64,000 nt of DNA from Akkermansia muciniphila (GTDB lineage Bacteria; Verrucomicrobiota; Verrucomicrobiia; Limisphaerales; SXTU01), in assembly GCA_945874145.1 (NCBI GenBank), contig CAMCFN010000019.1, positions 1-64,000 on the forward strand, written 5' to 3'. A program made the translations under genes and the position numbers. Shown here one piece after another: positions 17,925-26,114 of the stretch (position 1 is the first letter of the stretch; every line of letters begins with the position of its first letter). Under the pieces are notes generated by a model. That model worked only from the letters and a program-made list of their open reading frames with translations. It made no database searches and was not told the DNA's origin.

Positions 17925-20708
17925 GTGGCCCGTAAGGACAACCCTGACAAACCTGAAAACCCGCCGCCGACTGGTCGTGCGGAAATTGGCGGCATCGTGC
18001 TCATCGCGGTGTCCTCCTTCCTGCTGTTTGCCCTGTTTTCCTTCGATCCTCGGGACGTGGCCGCAAACACCGCCACCCCCAACAAGGACTTTCATAACGT
18101 GGCCGGGCTGCTCGGTGCCCATGTGGCCAACGCCTGTTTTTTTCTCTTTGGCACGGCTGCCTACCTGCTCGCGCCACTGCTGCTAGTCTGGGGCGTGGCG
18201 CAGTTTATCGAATCGCTGGCCTATCTGCGTCGCCGCTGGCCGTGGGCGGTTTTGCTGCTCCTGTGCTTCGCCGGACTGTTCGACCTTTTCCCCAACATTT
18301 TTGAAACCATCCGGGTCAACATCAACGCGCCCTCAGCCGGTGGGGCCTCGGGCATCTGGCTGAATCAATACATCTTCAAGCGACTCCTCGGCCCCGCCTT
18401 TGCTGCCGTCACCTTTGCGACGCTCTACCTCATCGGCCTGCTTTACTTGACGGATTTTGCACTGCTCGACTGGGCGCGCGGGCTGTTCATTCGAGGCGAG
18501 GAGACAGACGTTGACAACTCGGCGGGCAACGCCGAGGAAGCCGCCTTGGAAAAGCGCGCCACGGAACTCGCCAAGGAATCCCGACGCCTCCAGGACGAAG
18601 TGGAGAAGAACAACAAGGCCCGCCAAGCGAAGTCCGCCCCGCCCGCCGCCGAGCCTTGGAAACCGGGCGTGGAACTTGGAGCGGACGGGCAACCCCTGCC
18701 CGAGCCGCGTATCCGCGACCTAAGCGTCCCGCAAGCCAAGCCCGCCGACCTCGCCGCCAAGAGCAAGCGCAAGGACAAGCCCGCCGAAGACTGGACCCCC
18801 AGCGCCGCCGCCCCGGATGCCATCATCATCAAAGCCGAGGAAGTCGCCGCCGCGACGACTACGACCATCCTCGGCAAAACCGGTGAACCGCCCAAGAAGT
18901 CCGAGCCAGACAAACCAGCCCCGGCCGCATCCGTTGCCGAAGGCGAACCGCTCGTTCACGTCGCCGACGCGCTGGCAGCGGCAGTTGCCGAAGCCCCCAA
19001 GCCCGTCGAACCAACTCCCCCGACCATCTTCGACAACAGTGGGGCCGCTCCGCGCCCGCGGGGTCGGCCGCAGCCCAAGAAACCCAAGCCCGTCACCGTC
19101 GCCAGCGTGCCACTCATCGGGAACTACCAGCTTCCGCCGCTGGATTTCCTTCAGCACCCCGACATGACGCTGAAGCCCACGGAGACCAAGGAGGAGCTGA
19201 TGGCCAGCGCGCAGTTGATGAAGAACACGCTCGCGCAGTTCGAAATCGAGGTGGCGCTCGGCGACATCACCAAGGGCCCCACCATCACCCGCTACGAGCT
19301 GCATCCCGCGCCGGGCGTGAAGCTGGAGAAAATCTCCGCGCTCTCGAACAACATCGCTGCCGCGCTCAAGGCCGAGCGCATCAACATCCTCGCCCCCGTC
19401 CCCGGCAAATCCTCCGTCGGCATTGAGGTGCCCAACCGTGTGAAGACCAAGGTCATCATGCGCGACCTGCTGGATTCTGACGAATGGCGGCACACCAAGG
19501 CCCGCATCCCGCTGGCACTGGGCAAGGACGTTTACGGCACTCCGGTCATCGCCGATCTCGCGGAGATGCCGCACATCCTCATCGCCGGCAGCACCGGCTC
19601 GGGCAAGTCCGTCTGCATCAATTCCATCGTCGCCTCGCTGCTCTACAAGTTTTCCCCGGACCAACTCCGCTTCGTGATGATCGACCCCAAGGTGGTCGAG
19701 CTCCAGCAATACAACGCCCTGCCCCACCTCGTCGTCCCCGTCGTCACCGACCCGAAGAAGGTCATCCTGGCGCTGCGCTGGGTGGTGAACGAGATGGAGA
19801 AGCGCTACCAGATCTTTGCCCGCGTCGGCGTGCGGAACATCAAGTCCTTCAACGACCGCCCCAAGGACAAGCCGCTGCCGCCGGCGGAGCTGGAACTGCC
19901 CTTGTCCGTGACGAAGGAAAAGGTTGAGGCCGGCGCGGATGGGTTCGCGGTGCAGATCGACGAGCAGATTGTCGTGCCGCGCGACGAGGACATCATCATC
20001 CCCGAGAAGCTCAGTTACATCGTCTGCATCATTGATGAGCTGGCGGACCTCATGCTCGTCGCCCCCGCCGACGTGGAGATGTGCATCGCGCGCATCACGC
20101 AGATGGCCCGCGCCGCCGGCATCCACTGCATCGTTGCCACCCAGAGGCCTTCCGTGGATGTCATCACCGGTGTCATCAAGGCCAATATCCCAGCGCGCAT
20201 CGCCTTCCAAGTCGCCAGCAAGGTGGATTCACGCACGATTCTCGACGCTATGGGCGCGGATAAACTGCTGGGCAAGGGCGACATGCTCTACCTGCCGCCC
20301 GGCTCCGCCCGGCTCATCCGCGCGCAGGGCGTGCTCATCACCGACGAGGAGATCAACCAGTGCGTGGACTTCATCGCCAAGCAGGGCAAGCCCAGCTATG
20401 AGCTGGAGATCCACAACGCTCTGCAAAAGGCGGCCAGCACCGTCAGCACGCCCTTCGACGCCGAGGAAGGCGAGGGCGAGGACGAGGAGCTTATCGAGCA
20501 GTGCATCGAAGTCATCCGCAGCGAGCAGAAGGCGAGCGTCTCCCTGCTGCAACGCCGGTTGAAGATCGGTTACGGGCGTGCCGCTCGCATCATGGATGTG
20601 CTGGAAGAGCGCGGTTACGTCGGCCCCAGTAAGGGTGCTGAACCCCGTGACATCCTCATCGACCTCGACGGTGAAGGCCATGACGGCGCGGGCCAGCAGG
20701 CAGTGTGA
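17925..20708 (+). CDS. ftsK: FtsK/SpoIIIE DNA translocase
   Basis: A 927-aa divisome DNA pump that segregates chromosome termini at the septum. The N-terminus has about four membrane helices (residues 22-185), then an Ala/Pro/Lys-rich linker (about 195-390). The motor has Walker A GSTGSGKS at about 553-561, a long insert after YQIFARVGVRNIKSFNDRP, Walker B VCIIDELADLMLV at about 695-707, and the conserved MARAAGIHCIVATQRPSVDVITGVIKANIP. The last 65 residues form the gamma winged-helix domain (SVSLLQRRLKIGYGRAARIMD.LEERG) that reads orienting KOPS-type DNA sequences in known homologues. The start is GTG, supported by the nearby TAGTCT element. Confidence 0.95.
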   Translation: MARKDNPDKPENPPPTGRAEIGGIVLIAVSSFLLFALFSFDPRDVAANTATPNKDFHNVAGLLGAHVANACFFLFGTAAYLLAPLLLVWGVAQFIESLAYLRRRWPWAVLLLLCFAGLFDLFPNIFETIRVNINAPSAGGASGIWLNQYIFKRLLGPAFAAVTFATLYLIGLLYLTDFALLDWARGLFIRGEETDVDNSAGNAEEAALEKRATELAKESRRLQDEVEKNNKARQAKSAPPAAEPWKPGVELGADGQPLPEPRIRDLSVPQAKPADLAAKSKRKDKPAEDWTPSAAAPDAIIIKAEEVAAATTTTILGKTGEPPKKSEPDKPAPAASVAEGEPLVHVADALAAAVAEAPKPVEPTPPTIFDNSGAAPRPRGRPQPKKPKPVTVASVPLIGNYQLPPLDFLQHPDMTLKPTETKEELMASAQLMKNTLAQFEIEVALGDITKGPTITRYELHPAPGVKLEKISALSNNIAAALKAERINILAPVPGKSSVGIEVPNRVKTKVIMRDLLDSDEWRHTKARIPLALGKDVYGTPVIADLAEMPHILIAGSTGSGKSVCINSIVASLLYKFSPDQLRFVMIDPKVVELQQYNALPHLVVPVVTDPKKVILALRWVVNEMEKRYQIFARVGVRNIKSFNDRPKDKPLPPAELELPLSVTKEKVEAGADGFAVQIDEQIVVPRDEDIIIPEKLSYIVCIIDELADLMLVAPADVEMCIARITQMARAAGIHCIVATQRPSVDVITGVIKANIPARIAFQVASKVDSRTILDAMGADKLLGKGDMLYLPPGSARLIRAQGVLITDEEINQCVDFIAKQGKPSYELEIHNALQKAASTVSTPFDAEEGEGEDEELIEQCIEVIRSEQKASVSLLQRRLKIGYGRAARIMDVLEERGYVGPSKGAEPRDILIDLDGEGHDGAGQQAV

Positions 20709-20792
20709 GCAGTTGAACCGCAGACTTGTTTGAATGCCCGTTCCGTTGGCCGGTCAACCTACTCAGTCGCTGCACTTCGTCCCGACCAGCTC

Positions 20793-21248
20793 ATGAAAAA
20801 ACTCCTGTTCGCTCTCGCCGCATCCCTCGCCCTCGCGCTGCCCGCCCTTGCCGCCGGCCCCACTTGGCTCACCGACCTCCCCAAGGCACAGGCGCAGGCC
20901 AAGACCGAGGGCAAGCTGGTGTTGATGAATTTCACCGGCTCGGACTTTTGCAGCTCCTGCATGCGGCTGCACAAGGAAGTTTTCCCGGCCAAGGAGTTCA
21001 CCGAATACGCCCAGAAGCGCCTCGTGCTCTTGGAACTGGATTTTCCGCTCAAAAAGAAGCAACCCGATGCCCTCAAAGCGGCCAATGCGGCGATCCAAAA
21101 GCAGTTCAAGGTGGATGGCTACCCAACGCTGCTCGTGCTGGATGCGGCCGGCAAGAAGCTGGGGGAAGTTGAGTTCGACCTCTTCGACGCCACCCCCAAG
21201 GACCTCATCGCTGCCATCGAGAAACTCGCGCCCAAGGCCAAGCAGTAA
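20793..21248 (+). CDS. exported thioredoxin-fold protein
   Basis: A 151-aa protein with a signal peptide (MKKLLFALAASLALALPALA) and a thioredoxin domain of the DUF255/thioredoxin_7-like class: KTEGKLVLMNFTGSDFCSSCMRLHKEV with the redox pair C53-S-S-C56, a later cis-proline (VDGYPTLLVLD) and a terminal helix. It is likely a periplasmic thiol-disulfide reductase or chaperone. ATG 20793 is chosen for the signal peptide. Its stop is 1 nt from the tag start, so they are almost certainly co-transcribed, although no functional link between them is known. Confidence 0.85.
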   Translation: MKKLLFALAASLALALPALAAGPTWLTDLPKAQAQAKTEGKLVLMNFTGSDFCSSCMRLHKEVFPAKEFTEYAQKRLVLLELDFPLKKKQPDALKAANAAIQKQFKVDGYPTLLVLDAAGKKLGEVEFDLFDATPKDLIAAIEKLAPKAKQ

Positions 21249-21249
21249 A

Positions 21250-21813
21250 ATGAGCCGTTGCGCCTGGGCGAAGACGGAGCTGTCCATCCCCTATCACGAC
21301 CGCGAATGGGGCGTGCCGGTGCATGATGACCGAGTCCTGTTCGAGTTGCTTAATCTGGAAGGCGCACAGGCCGGCTTGAGCTGGGAGACCATCCTCAAGA
21401 AACGAGAAAGTTACCGCGCCGCCTTCGACCACTGGGACGCTCGGAAGATTGCCCGCTACGATGCGGACAAGGTCGCAGCGCTGCTGGCCAATCCCGGCAT
21501 CGTCCGCAACCGGCTGAAAGTGGCGGCGACCATTCTCAACGCCCAGGCGTTCCTCGCCGTGCAAAAGGAGTTCGGCAGCTTCGATGCGTTTCTCTGGCCG
21601 TTCGTTGGCGGGCAGCCATTGCAAAACCGACGCGTGAGCATGAAGGATATTCCCCCGCGCACCGCCGAGTCGGATGCGCTGAGCAAGGCCCTGCTGAAAC
21701 GCGGGTTCAAGTTCGTCGGCTCAACCATTTGCTACGCGTTGATGCAGGCGGTCGGGATGGTGAACGACCATTGCCAGGACTGCCCGCGCTGGCGCGAACT
21801 GGGGGGCCGATAG
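21250..21813 (+). CDS. tag: DNA-3-methyladenine glycosylase I
   Basis: A 187-aa base-excision repair enzyme that removes 3-methyladenine. It is close to the E. coli family pattern throughout: MSRCAWAK at the start (zinc ligand Cys4), YHDREWGVPVHDDR, FELLNLEGAQAGLSWETILKKRE, ALSKALLKRGFKFVGSTICYALMQA and a C-terminal zinc-binding NDHCQDC. All structural zinc ligands expected for Tag appear present. It lies in a tight cluster: 1 nt after the thioredoxin stop and 1 nt before the next small gene. Confidence 0.95.
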   Translation: MSRCAWAKTELSIPYHDREWGVPVHDDRVLFELLNLEGAQAGLSWETILKKRESYRAAFDHWDARKIARYDADKVAALLANPGIVRNRLKVAATILNAQAFLAVQKEFGSFDAFLWPFVGGQPLQNRRVSMKDIPPRTAESDALSKALLKRGFKFVGSTICYALMQAVGMVNDHCQDCPRWRELGGR

Positions 21814-21814
21814 G

Positions 21815-22036
21815 ATGAATCCAGACACGCTCTGGGCCTCAATGATTTGGGGTGCAATCGGCAGCGGCTTCGCCATTTATGGCAAAAAGCAGAGCAAAAT
21901 GGTGCCGATGGGCGGCGGGCTGGCGATGATTGGCAGCACCTACTTTTGCGAGACGGCGCTGATGATGTCCGTCATCGGCGTCGCGCTCACCGGCGGCATC
22001 TGGTGGCTGACGAAGCGCGGTGTGGGGGAGGAATAA
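21815..22036 (+). CDS. small membrane protein, unknown function
   Basis: A 73-aa protein with two predicted hydrophobic segments (residues about 6-20 and 34-66, including [33 protein letters not shown]) separated by a basic loop (GKKQSKMV). It starts one nucleotide after tag and so probably shares its transcript. Small amino-terminal amide/glycine-rich membrane proteins of this size are common in verrucomicrobial genomes, but I recognise no family. Its stop codon overlaps a dispersed repeat end. Confidence 0.65.
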   Translation: MNPDTLWASMIWGAIGSGFAIYGKKQSKMVPMGGGLAMIGSTYFCETALMMSVIGVALTGGIWWLTKRGVGEE

Positions 22037-22052
22037 ACCCGAACTCCGAAGC
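22034..22052. repeat. copy of the AACCCGAA...CCGAAG repeat end
   Basis: AACCCGAACTCCGAAG at 22036-22051 matches both arms of the inverted element at 60560-60774 (one mismatch to the left arm, identical to the right arm read in reverse). It begins at the stop codon of the small membrane protein. No second arm was seen here. Confidence 0.55.
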
Positions 22053-22225
22053 GGAGGAAACCGATGGCGCACTGCCCCGGCGCGGCATTCATGCCCCGAC
22101 CCCGGCAGCGGCCCCGGAGCAGGTGGCCCAGCGCACCTCTTCACACAGCCTCCGGTGGCCACGCTCTGAAGCGAGAGTCAAACATTGCATTCACCTTCGC
22201 CTGCAGCTGGCTGTAATCCCGCCAG

Positions 22226-22253
22226 TTGACACGGCCCCCGGCTTCGCTACGGT
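22226..22253 (+). promoter_or_regulatory. candidate sigma70-type promoter of the pseudopilin gene
   Basis: A perfect TTGACA (22226-22231), 16 nt, then TACGGT (22248-22253); the gene starts 49 nt after that. It is the clearest -35 sequence in the window and differs from the leaderless pattern. The rest of the 266-bp gap carries only the repeat end at 22036 and GC-rich sequence without a gene. Confidence 0.5.
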
Positions 22254-22302
22254 GCGCTTACAGCATCCACTTGAACCACCCGTCGTTGGGACACTAGCCA
22301 CC

Positions 22303-23019
22303 ATGCACACCCCATCAGCCTGCCCATCACAACACGGATCCAAGGCCCGCGCGTTTACACTCATTGAACTGCTCGTGGTCATTGCCATCATCGCCATTCT
22401 GGCCGGCATGCTGCTCCCGGCCCTGTCCCGGGCCAAAATCAAGGCCAACACCACCAAGTGCGTGTCCAACCTCCGGCAGGTCGGCATGTCCCAGCTTCTC
22501 TACGCCTCCGATCACGATGAGCTGTTCCCCTATACCGGCCAGAACTGGCCGCAAATGTCGTTCGTTGGCATCTGGCAACTGCTGAATCGTTACATCTCAA
22601 CCAATTCGGGGTTTCATCTCTGCCCGGCGGACAAAGGCCTGCCATGGAACTACGACTGGGTGCTCGTCAATGGCCCCGGCGTTGGCATGATCACGAATCA
22701 GCTCCCCTGTGCCGACAGCTACTACTATCCCACCCATTACTATCGGAGTGACGCCGTAGCTCAACCACTCCAGCGACGCCGCACCACCGAAGTCGGCTTT
22801 CCCTCGCAGAAGGTCATGCTGACCTGTTACGCCGGGCCGGATGCATCCCCGCTCGGATCCACCATCATCGCCCACGGCAAGGAAGGCGTGCCACTACTCT
22901 TCGCCGATGGCCACGCCGCCTACACGCTCTACATCAACGTGAATCAAACTTCTCCCTACGGCCCCTACAACTTCGACTGGACCGTGGGCGGCTTGGCAAC
23001 CGGGCAGGACCTCAAGTAG
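22303..23019 (+). CDS. type II secretion pseudopilin-like protein (H-X9-DG class)
   Basis: A 238-aa exported protein with a type IV prepilin-type leader: a short basic start, then [29 protein letters not shown], with cleavage expected before FTLIE and methylation of the Phe. The body has [12 protein letters not shown] and a late [10 protein letters not shown] corresponding to the H-X9-DG element of this PVC-specific family. Such proteins occur in tens to hundreds of copies per verrucomicrobial or lentisphaeral genome; most have no assigned function. They may be pseudopilus subunits or cell-surface proteins. The preceding TTGACA promoter suggests solo transcription. Confidence 0.88.
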   Translation: MHTPSACPSQHGSKARAFTLIELLVVIAIIAILAGMLLPALSRAKIKANTTKCVSNLRQVGMSQLLYASDHDELFPYTGQNWPQMSFVGIWQLLNRYISTNSGFHLCPADKGLPWNYDWVLVNGPGVGMITNQLPCADSYYYPTHYYRSDAVAQPLQRRRTTEVGFPSQKVMLTCYAGPDASPLGSTIIAHGKEGVPLLFADGHAAYTLYINVNQTSPYGPYNFDWTVGGLATGQDLK

Positions 23020-23023
23020 CGCT

Positions 23024-23698
23024 TCAGAGTGGTCGCAAAGCCGCCCGACACGGCGCGCCGTCCGAGCCGACAATCTTCAACGGCAGACAGGCCAGTTCAT
23101 ACTTCCCCGGCTTGATCTTCGCGAGATTCAACCCCTCGATGATCCAGATGGGCCGCTTCGCCCCGAGCATGATTTGGTGGCACTCCACGCCGTCTTTGTT
23201 GTAGCCGCCCACGCTCAGATAATCCACGCCCACCGTCATCACGCCGCAGTCCACGAGGTATTGCGCCGTGGCCGCCGGGATGTAGATGAAGTCCTCGTCG
23301 AAGGTGGAGGACTTCGCCATGCGCCAGCTCTTGGTGGAGTTGCGGGTCTTGAAGAGCACCCGCTCGCCGCGCTTGAGCTTGTGCGGCTTCAGCTCGTCCA
23401 CCGTGATGGCGACCTTGTGCTGCAATTCAATCACGCGGCACAACCCCATGACCGCGTCGAGCGGTAAGGACTCCATGGTCTTCCCCTTCGCAACGAAGTG
23501 GCGCGGGGCGTCCATGTGCGTGCCGGTGTGGGCGCTGAGGGAAAGCGTGGTGAGGTTGCACGGGATGGTCTTGCCCGGCTGGCCGGGAACGGGGTCGCCG
23601 AGCTTTACATGCAGGCCCACGCGGCAGATAGGGTCGCCGGGCCACTGCACCATGCCGTCACGCATTTCCACTGTGATGTCGATCCATGATTTAGCCAT
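23024..23698 (-). CDS. cyclase / kynurenine-formamidase-like metallohydrolase
   Basis: A 224-aa protein of the cyclase superfamily (PF04199 type). The metal-binding motif H57-T-G-T-H61-M-D63-A-P-R-H67-F is intact; MVQWPGDP near the N-terminus and VGVDYLSVGG later also fit. Relatives hydrolyse N-formylkynurenine, isatin or other cyclic amides; the actual substrate is unknown because no tryptophan-degradation genes are nearby. The start was moved to ATG 23698 (MAKSWIDITVEMRDGM). It lies 172 nt downstream of recG on the same strand, and convergently 4 nt from the pseudopilin stop. Confidence 0.85.
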   Translation of the reverse strand: MAKSWIDITVEMRDGMVQWPGDPICRVGLHVKLGDPVPGQPGKTIPCNLTTLSLSAHTGTHMDAPRHFVAKGKTMESLPLDAVMGLCRVIELQHKVAITVDELKPHKLKRGERVLFKTRNSTKSWRMAKSSTFDEDFIYIPAATAQYLVDCGVMTVGVDYLSVGGYNKDGVECHQIMLGAKRPIWIIEGLNLAKIKPGKYELACLPLKIVGSDGAPCRAALRPL

Positions 23699-23870
23699 AG
23701 TCCAAAGAGACTCAGCGCAAGGCAGTCGTGAAGAAAGCAGATTCCGGCTGCTCAATGCCGCGCGGGCGAACCGGGGCCAGGCGCGCGTTTACGCTGCTCG
23801 ACCGCCCATAATTCCACAGCCCCATGGTTTCGCCCGCTCGGATGCTTAAGCAGCCTGAAGACCGCGCTCC

Positions 23871-25943
23871 TCAGGCTCGGGCTCCGAGCGGGCTTCCGCC
23901 CGCGCGTTGGGCCAAGTCCCTTGCCAGCTTTGCCAGCTCCAAATCCCGCGTGAGGTCGGCGAACTTGAACTGCTGCGCGCCGCTCTGCGCCTGGCCGAGC
24001 AATTCGCCCGGCCCTCGCAGGCGCAGGTCCGCCTCGGCGATGGCGAAGCCGTCGGTCGTCTCCTCCAGCACTTTCAGCCGCGCGCGGGCGTCGTCGGTGA
24101 GCTTCGCCGCGACGAGGACGCACCAAGAGTCGTGCGCGCCGCGTCCGATGCGCCCGCGCAGCTGGTGGAGCTGCGCGAGGCCGAACTGCTCGGCGTTCTC
24201 GATGACCATGACCGTCGCGTTCGCCACGTCCACGCCGACCTCGATGACGCTCGTGGCGAGCAAGGCTTGCACGCGGTTCGCACGGAATTCGGCCATGGCC
24301 GATTCCTTTTCCTCCGCCGAGAGCCGCCCGTGCAGCAGCGCGACGCGGTGCGGCGCGAGTTCCTTGGCCAGCTTCTCGAACTCAGCCATCACGGCCTTCG
24401 TGCCGGTCTTCAAGTCCGTGTCCTCGACGCGCGGGTAAACGACGTAGGCTTGGCGGCCTTCCGACAGCCGCTCGCGGACAAAAGCCCAGACCTTGGGCAA
24501 TTTCTCCGGGCCACGGACGAAAGTCTTGATGGCCCCGCGCCCCGGCGGCAGGTGCGCGATGACCGACACGTCGAGGTCGCCATAAATCGTGAGGCCCAGC
24601 GTGCGCGGGATGGGCGTGGCGGTCATCACGAGCAGGTGCGGGTAATGACCCTTGCGCAACAGCCGCTCGCGTTGCGCGACGCCGAACTTGTGCTGCTCAT
24701 CAATGATGACCAGACCGAGTCGCTCGACGGTGAAGGCGTCTTCGACAAGGGCGTGGGTGCCGATGAAAAGCTGAGGGTTGAGAGTTGAGAGTTGAGAGTT
24801 GGCGGTGGGTTTTCGGGAGCCGGTGCGGAGTTCAACGTTTACGCCGAGCGGCTCCAGCCAACGGGTGAAGTTGCGGAAGTGTTGCTCGGCAAGAATCTCC
24901 GTCGGGGCCATCAGGGCGACGCTGTGGTCGCTCTCCAAGGCCATGAGCGCAGTGCAGGCGGCCACGACCGTCTTACCCGCGCCCACGTCGCCTTGCAGCA
25001 GGCGGCGCATCGGGGTGCCGCGCGCAAGGTCGGCGCGGATCTCACGGAGCACGGTGGTTTGCGAGTCAGTGAGCGAGAAGCCGAGCTGGGCGAGAAACGG
25101 GCGGATGAGGTGGTTGTCGCCTTTGCACGGCTGGCTTCGGGCGTTGGCGAGTAGCTTCTCACGCCGGGCGCGGACGGCAAGTTGGAGGTCGAGAAACTCG
25201 TCGAGGGCGAGGCGCTGGCGGGCGAGTTCGGTCTCGGGGAGTTCGGCGGGGAAATGGAGGGAGCGGACGGCGGCAGCGCGGGGAAGTGAGAGCGCAGGAT
25301 TTGTATCAAGATTAGGAGCAAGAGCGACGACGGCGGCTCCGGCTCCGGCTCGCAATCTTAATCCTGATCCTCCTAGAAAAGTCGGATGCCGCTCGGGAAT
25401 CTGCGCCCCGTATTCCTCCAGCGTCCGCCACAGCAACCCGCGCAGCCAGCGTTGCGACAAGCCTTCCGTCAGTGGATACACCGGCACGATGCGGTGCAAA
25501 TGGACCGACGCCTCCTCGCCTGCTTCGACGACCTCTGTCTCCGGGTGGTCCATCGTGCGCGGCTTCAGGGAGAGCAGCTTGCCGTGGACAAAGACCTCGT
25601 CACCGACGTGGAACTTGTCCTCCAGCCACGGCAGGTTCCACCAGCGGCAGTGGAGGCGCGCCGTGCCGTCGTCGAGGATGAACTCGAAGACCGACTTGGT
25701 GCGCTTGGCGTAGTAGTTCACTCCTTGCGCGACGATTTTGCCGAGCACGGTGGCCGGCTCGTTCAGCTTGAGTTGCGCAATGGTGCAGCCCGTCGCCCGC
25801 CGGTCCTCGTAGCGACGCGGCTGGTGGAGCAGCAGGTCTTCCAGCGTCACGATGCCAAGCTTGGCGAAGCACTCCACATGCCTCGGCCCCACGCCGCGCA
25901 AGGCGGCGACGGGACGGACCAAAGGGTCAAATTCGTCGGACAC
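23871..25943 (-). CDS. recG: ATP-dependent DNA helicase RecG
   Basis: A 690-aa branch-migration helicase for stalled forks and Holliday junctions. The N-terminal wedge/OB region starts GVGPRHVECFAKLGI.TLEDLLLHQPRRYEDRR. Motor motifs: GDVGAGKT (Walker A), MAPTEILAEQH, IDEQHKFGVAQRE (DEQH box), MTATPIPRTL, SVIEVGVDVANATVMVIE and QLRGRIGR. The start is GTG with TAAGTT 6 nt upstream. Two stretches are unusual: residues about 180-215 (an Ala/Leu/Arg-rich insert) and about 378-392, where a heptamer repeat replaces the segment normally leading to (I/V)GTHAL. The C-terminus ends in a short palindrome-derived tail. Catalytic motifs look intact, so it is probably functional. Confidence 0.94.
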   Translation of the reverse strand: MSDEFDPLVRPVAALRGVGPRHVECFAKLGIVTLEDLLLHQPRRYEDRRATGCTIAQLKLNEPATVLGKIVAQGVNYYAKRTKSVFEFILDDGTARLHCRWWNLPWLEDKFHVGDEVFVHGKLLSLKPRTMDHPETEVVEAGEEASVHLHRIVPVYPLTEGLSQRWLRGLLWRTLEEYGAQIPERHPTFLGGSGLRLRAGAGAAVVALAPNLDTNPALSLPRAAAVRSLHFPAELPETELARQRLALDEFLDLQLAVRARREKLLANARSQPCKGDNHLIRPFLAQLGFSLTDSQTTVLREIRADLARGTPMRRLLQGDVGAGKTVVAACTALMALESDHSVALMAPTEILAEQHFRNFTRWLEPLGVNVELRTGSRKPTANSQLSTLNPQLFIGTHALVEDAFTVERLGLVIIDEQHKFGVAQRERLLRKGHYPHLLVMTATPIPRTLGLTIYGDLDVSVIAHLPPGRGAIKTFVRGPEKLPKVWAFVRERLSEGRQAYVVYPRVEDTDLKTGTKAVMAEFEKLAKELAPHRVALLHGRLSAEEKESAMAEFRANRVQALLATSVIEVGVDVANATVMVIENAEQFGLAQLHQLRGRIGRGAHDSWCVLVAAKLTDDARARLKVLEETTDGFAIAEADLRLRGPGELLGQAQSGAQQFKFADLTRDLELAKLARDLAQRAGGSPLGARA
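24773..24800. repeat. in-frame heptamer tandem repeat in recG
   Basis: Four 7-mers in phase on the plus strand: GAGGGTT then three GAGAGTT. Read in recG they give NSQLSTLNPQL, immediately before the conserved IGTHALVED. Because 7 does not divide by 3, each unit is read in a different frame, and the whole must stay in frame for recG to survive. Confidence 0.8.
25298..25378. repeat. hexamer-like repeat and imperfect inverted repeat in recG
   Basis: On the recG strand the words GGATCA, GGATTA, AGATTG, CGAGCC, GGAGCC, GGAGCC follow each other, then further along a degenerate inverted copy (CTAATCTTGATAC). They encode an LRLRAGAGAAVVALAPNLD insert absent from typical RecG. Confidence 0.5.
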
Positions 25944-25949
25944 GCAGCG

Positions 25950-25955
25950 AACTTA
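25950..25955 (-). promoter_or_regulatory. candidate -10 element of recG (leaderless)
   Basis: It reads TAAGTT on the minus strand and ends 6 nt before the GTG at 25943. Member of the TAnnnT set. Confidence 0.45.
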
Positions 25956-26114
25956 CGAAAGAACTAGGAGGCGTTGAAGCTGGAACGTGGAGAAGACAGC
26001 CGGACGCTCGGAGGCATGGCACCGGCAGAGGTGGCTTCCCCGGCTGACTCGAACGAACCAAATTTTGTTTGCCGCCGCCTGCCCCGCCCGCCACGTTTAA
26101 TGCCCATCTTGACC

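Noticed and set aside
18720-20210. 496-codon minus-strand frame
   Set aside because: Shadow of ftsK; no start context, no domain.
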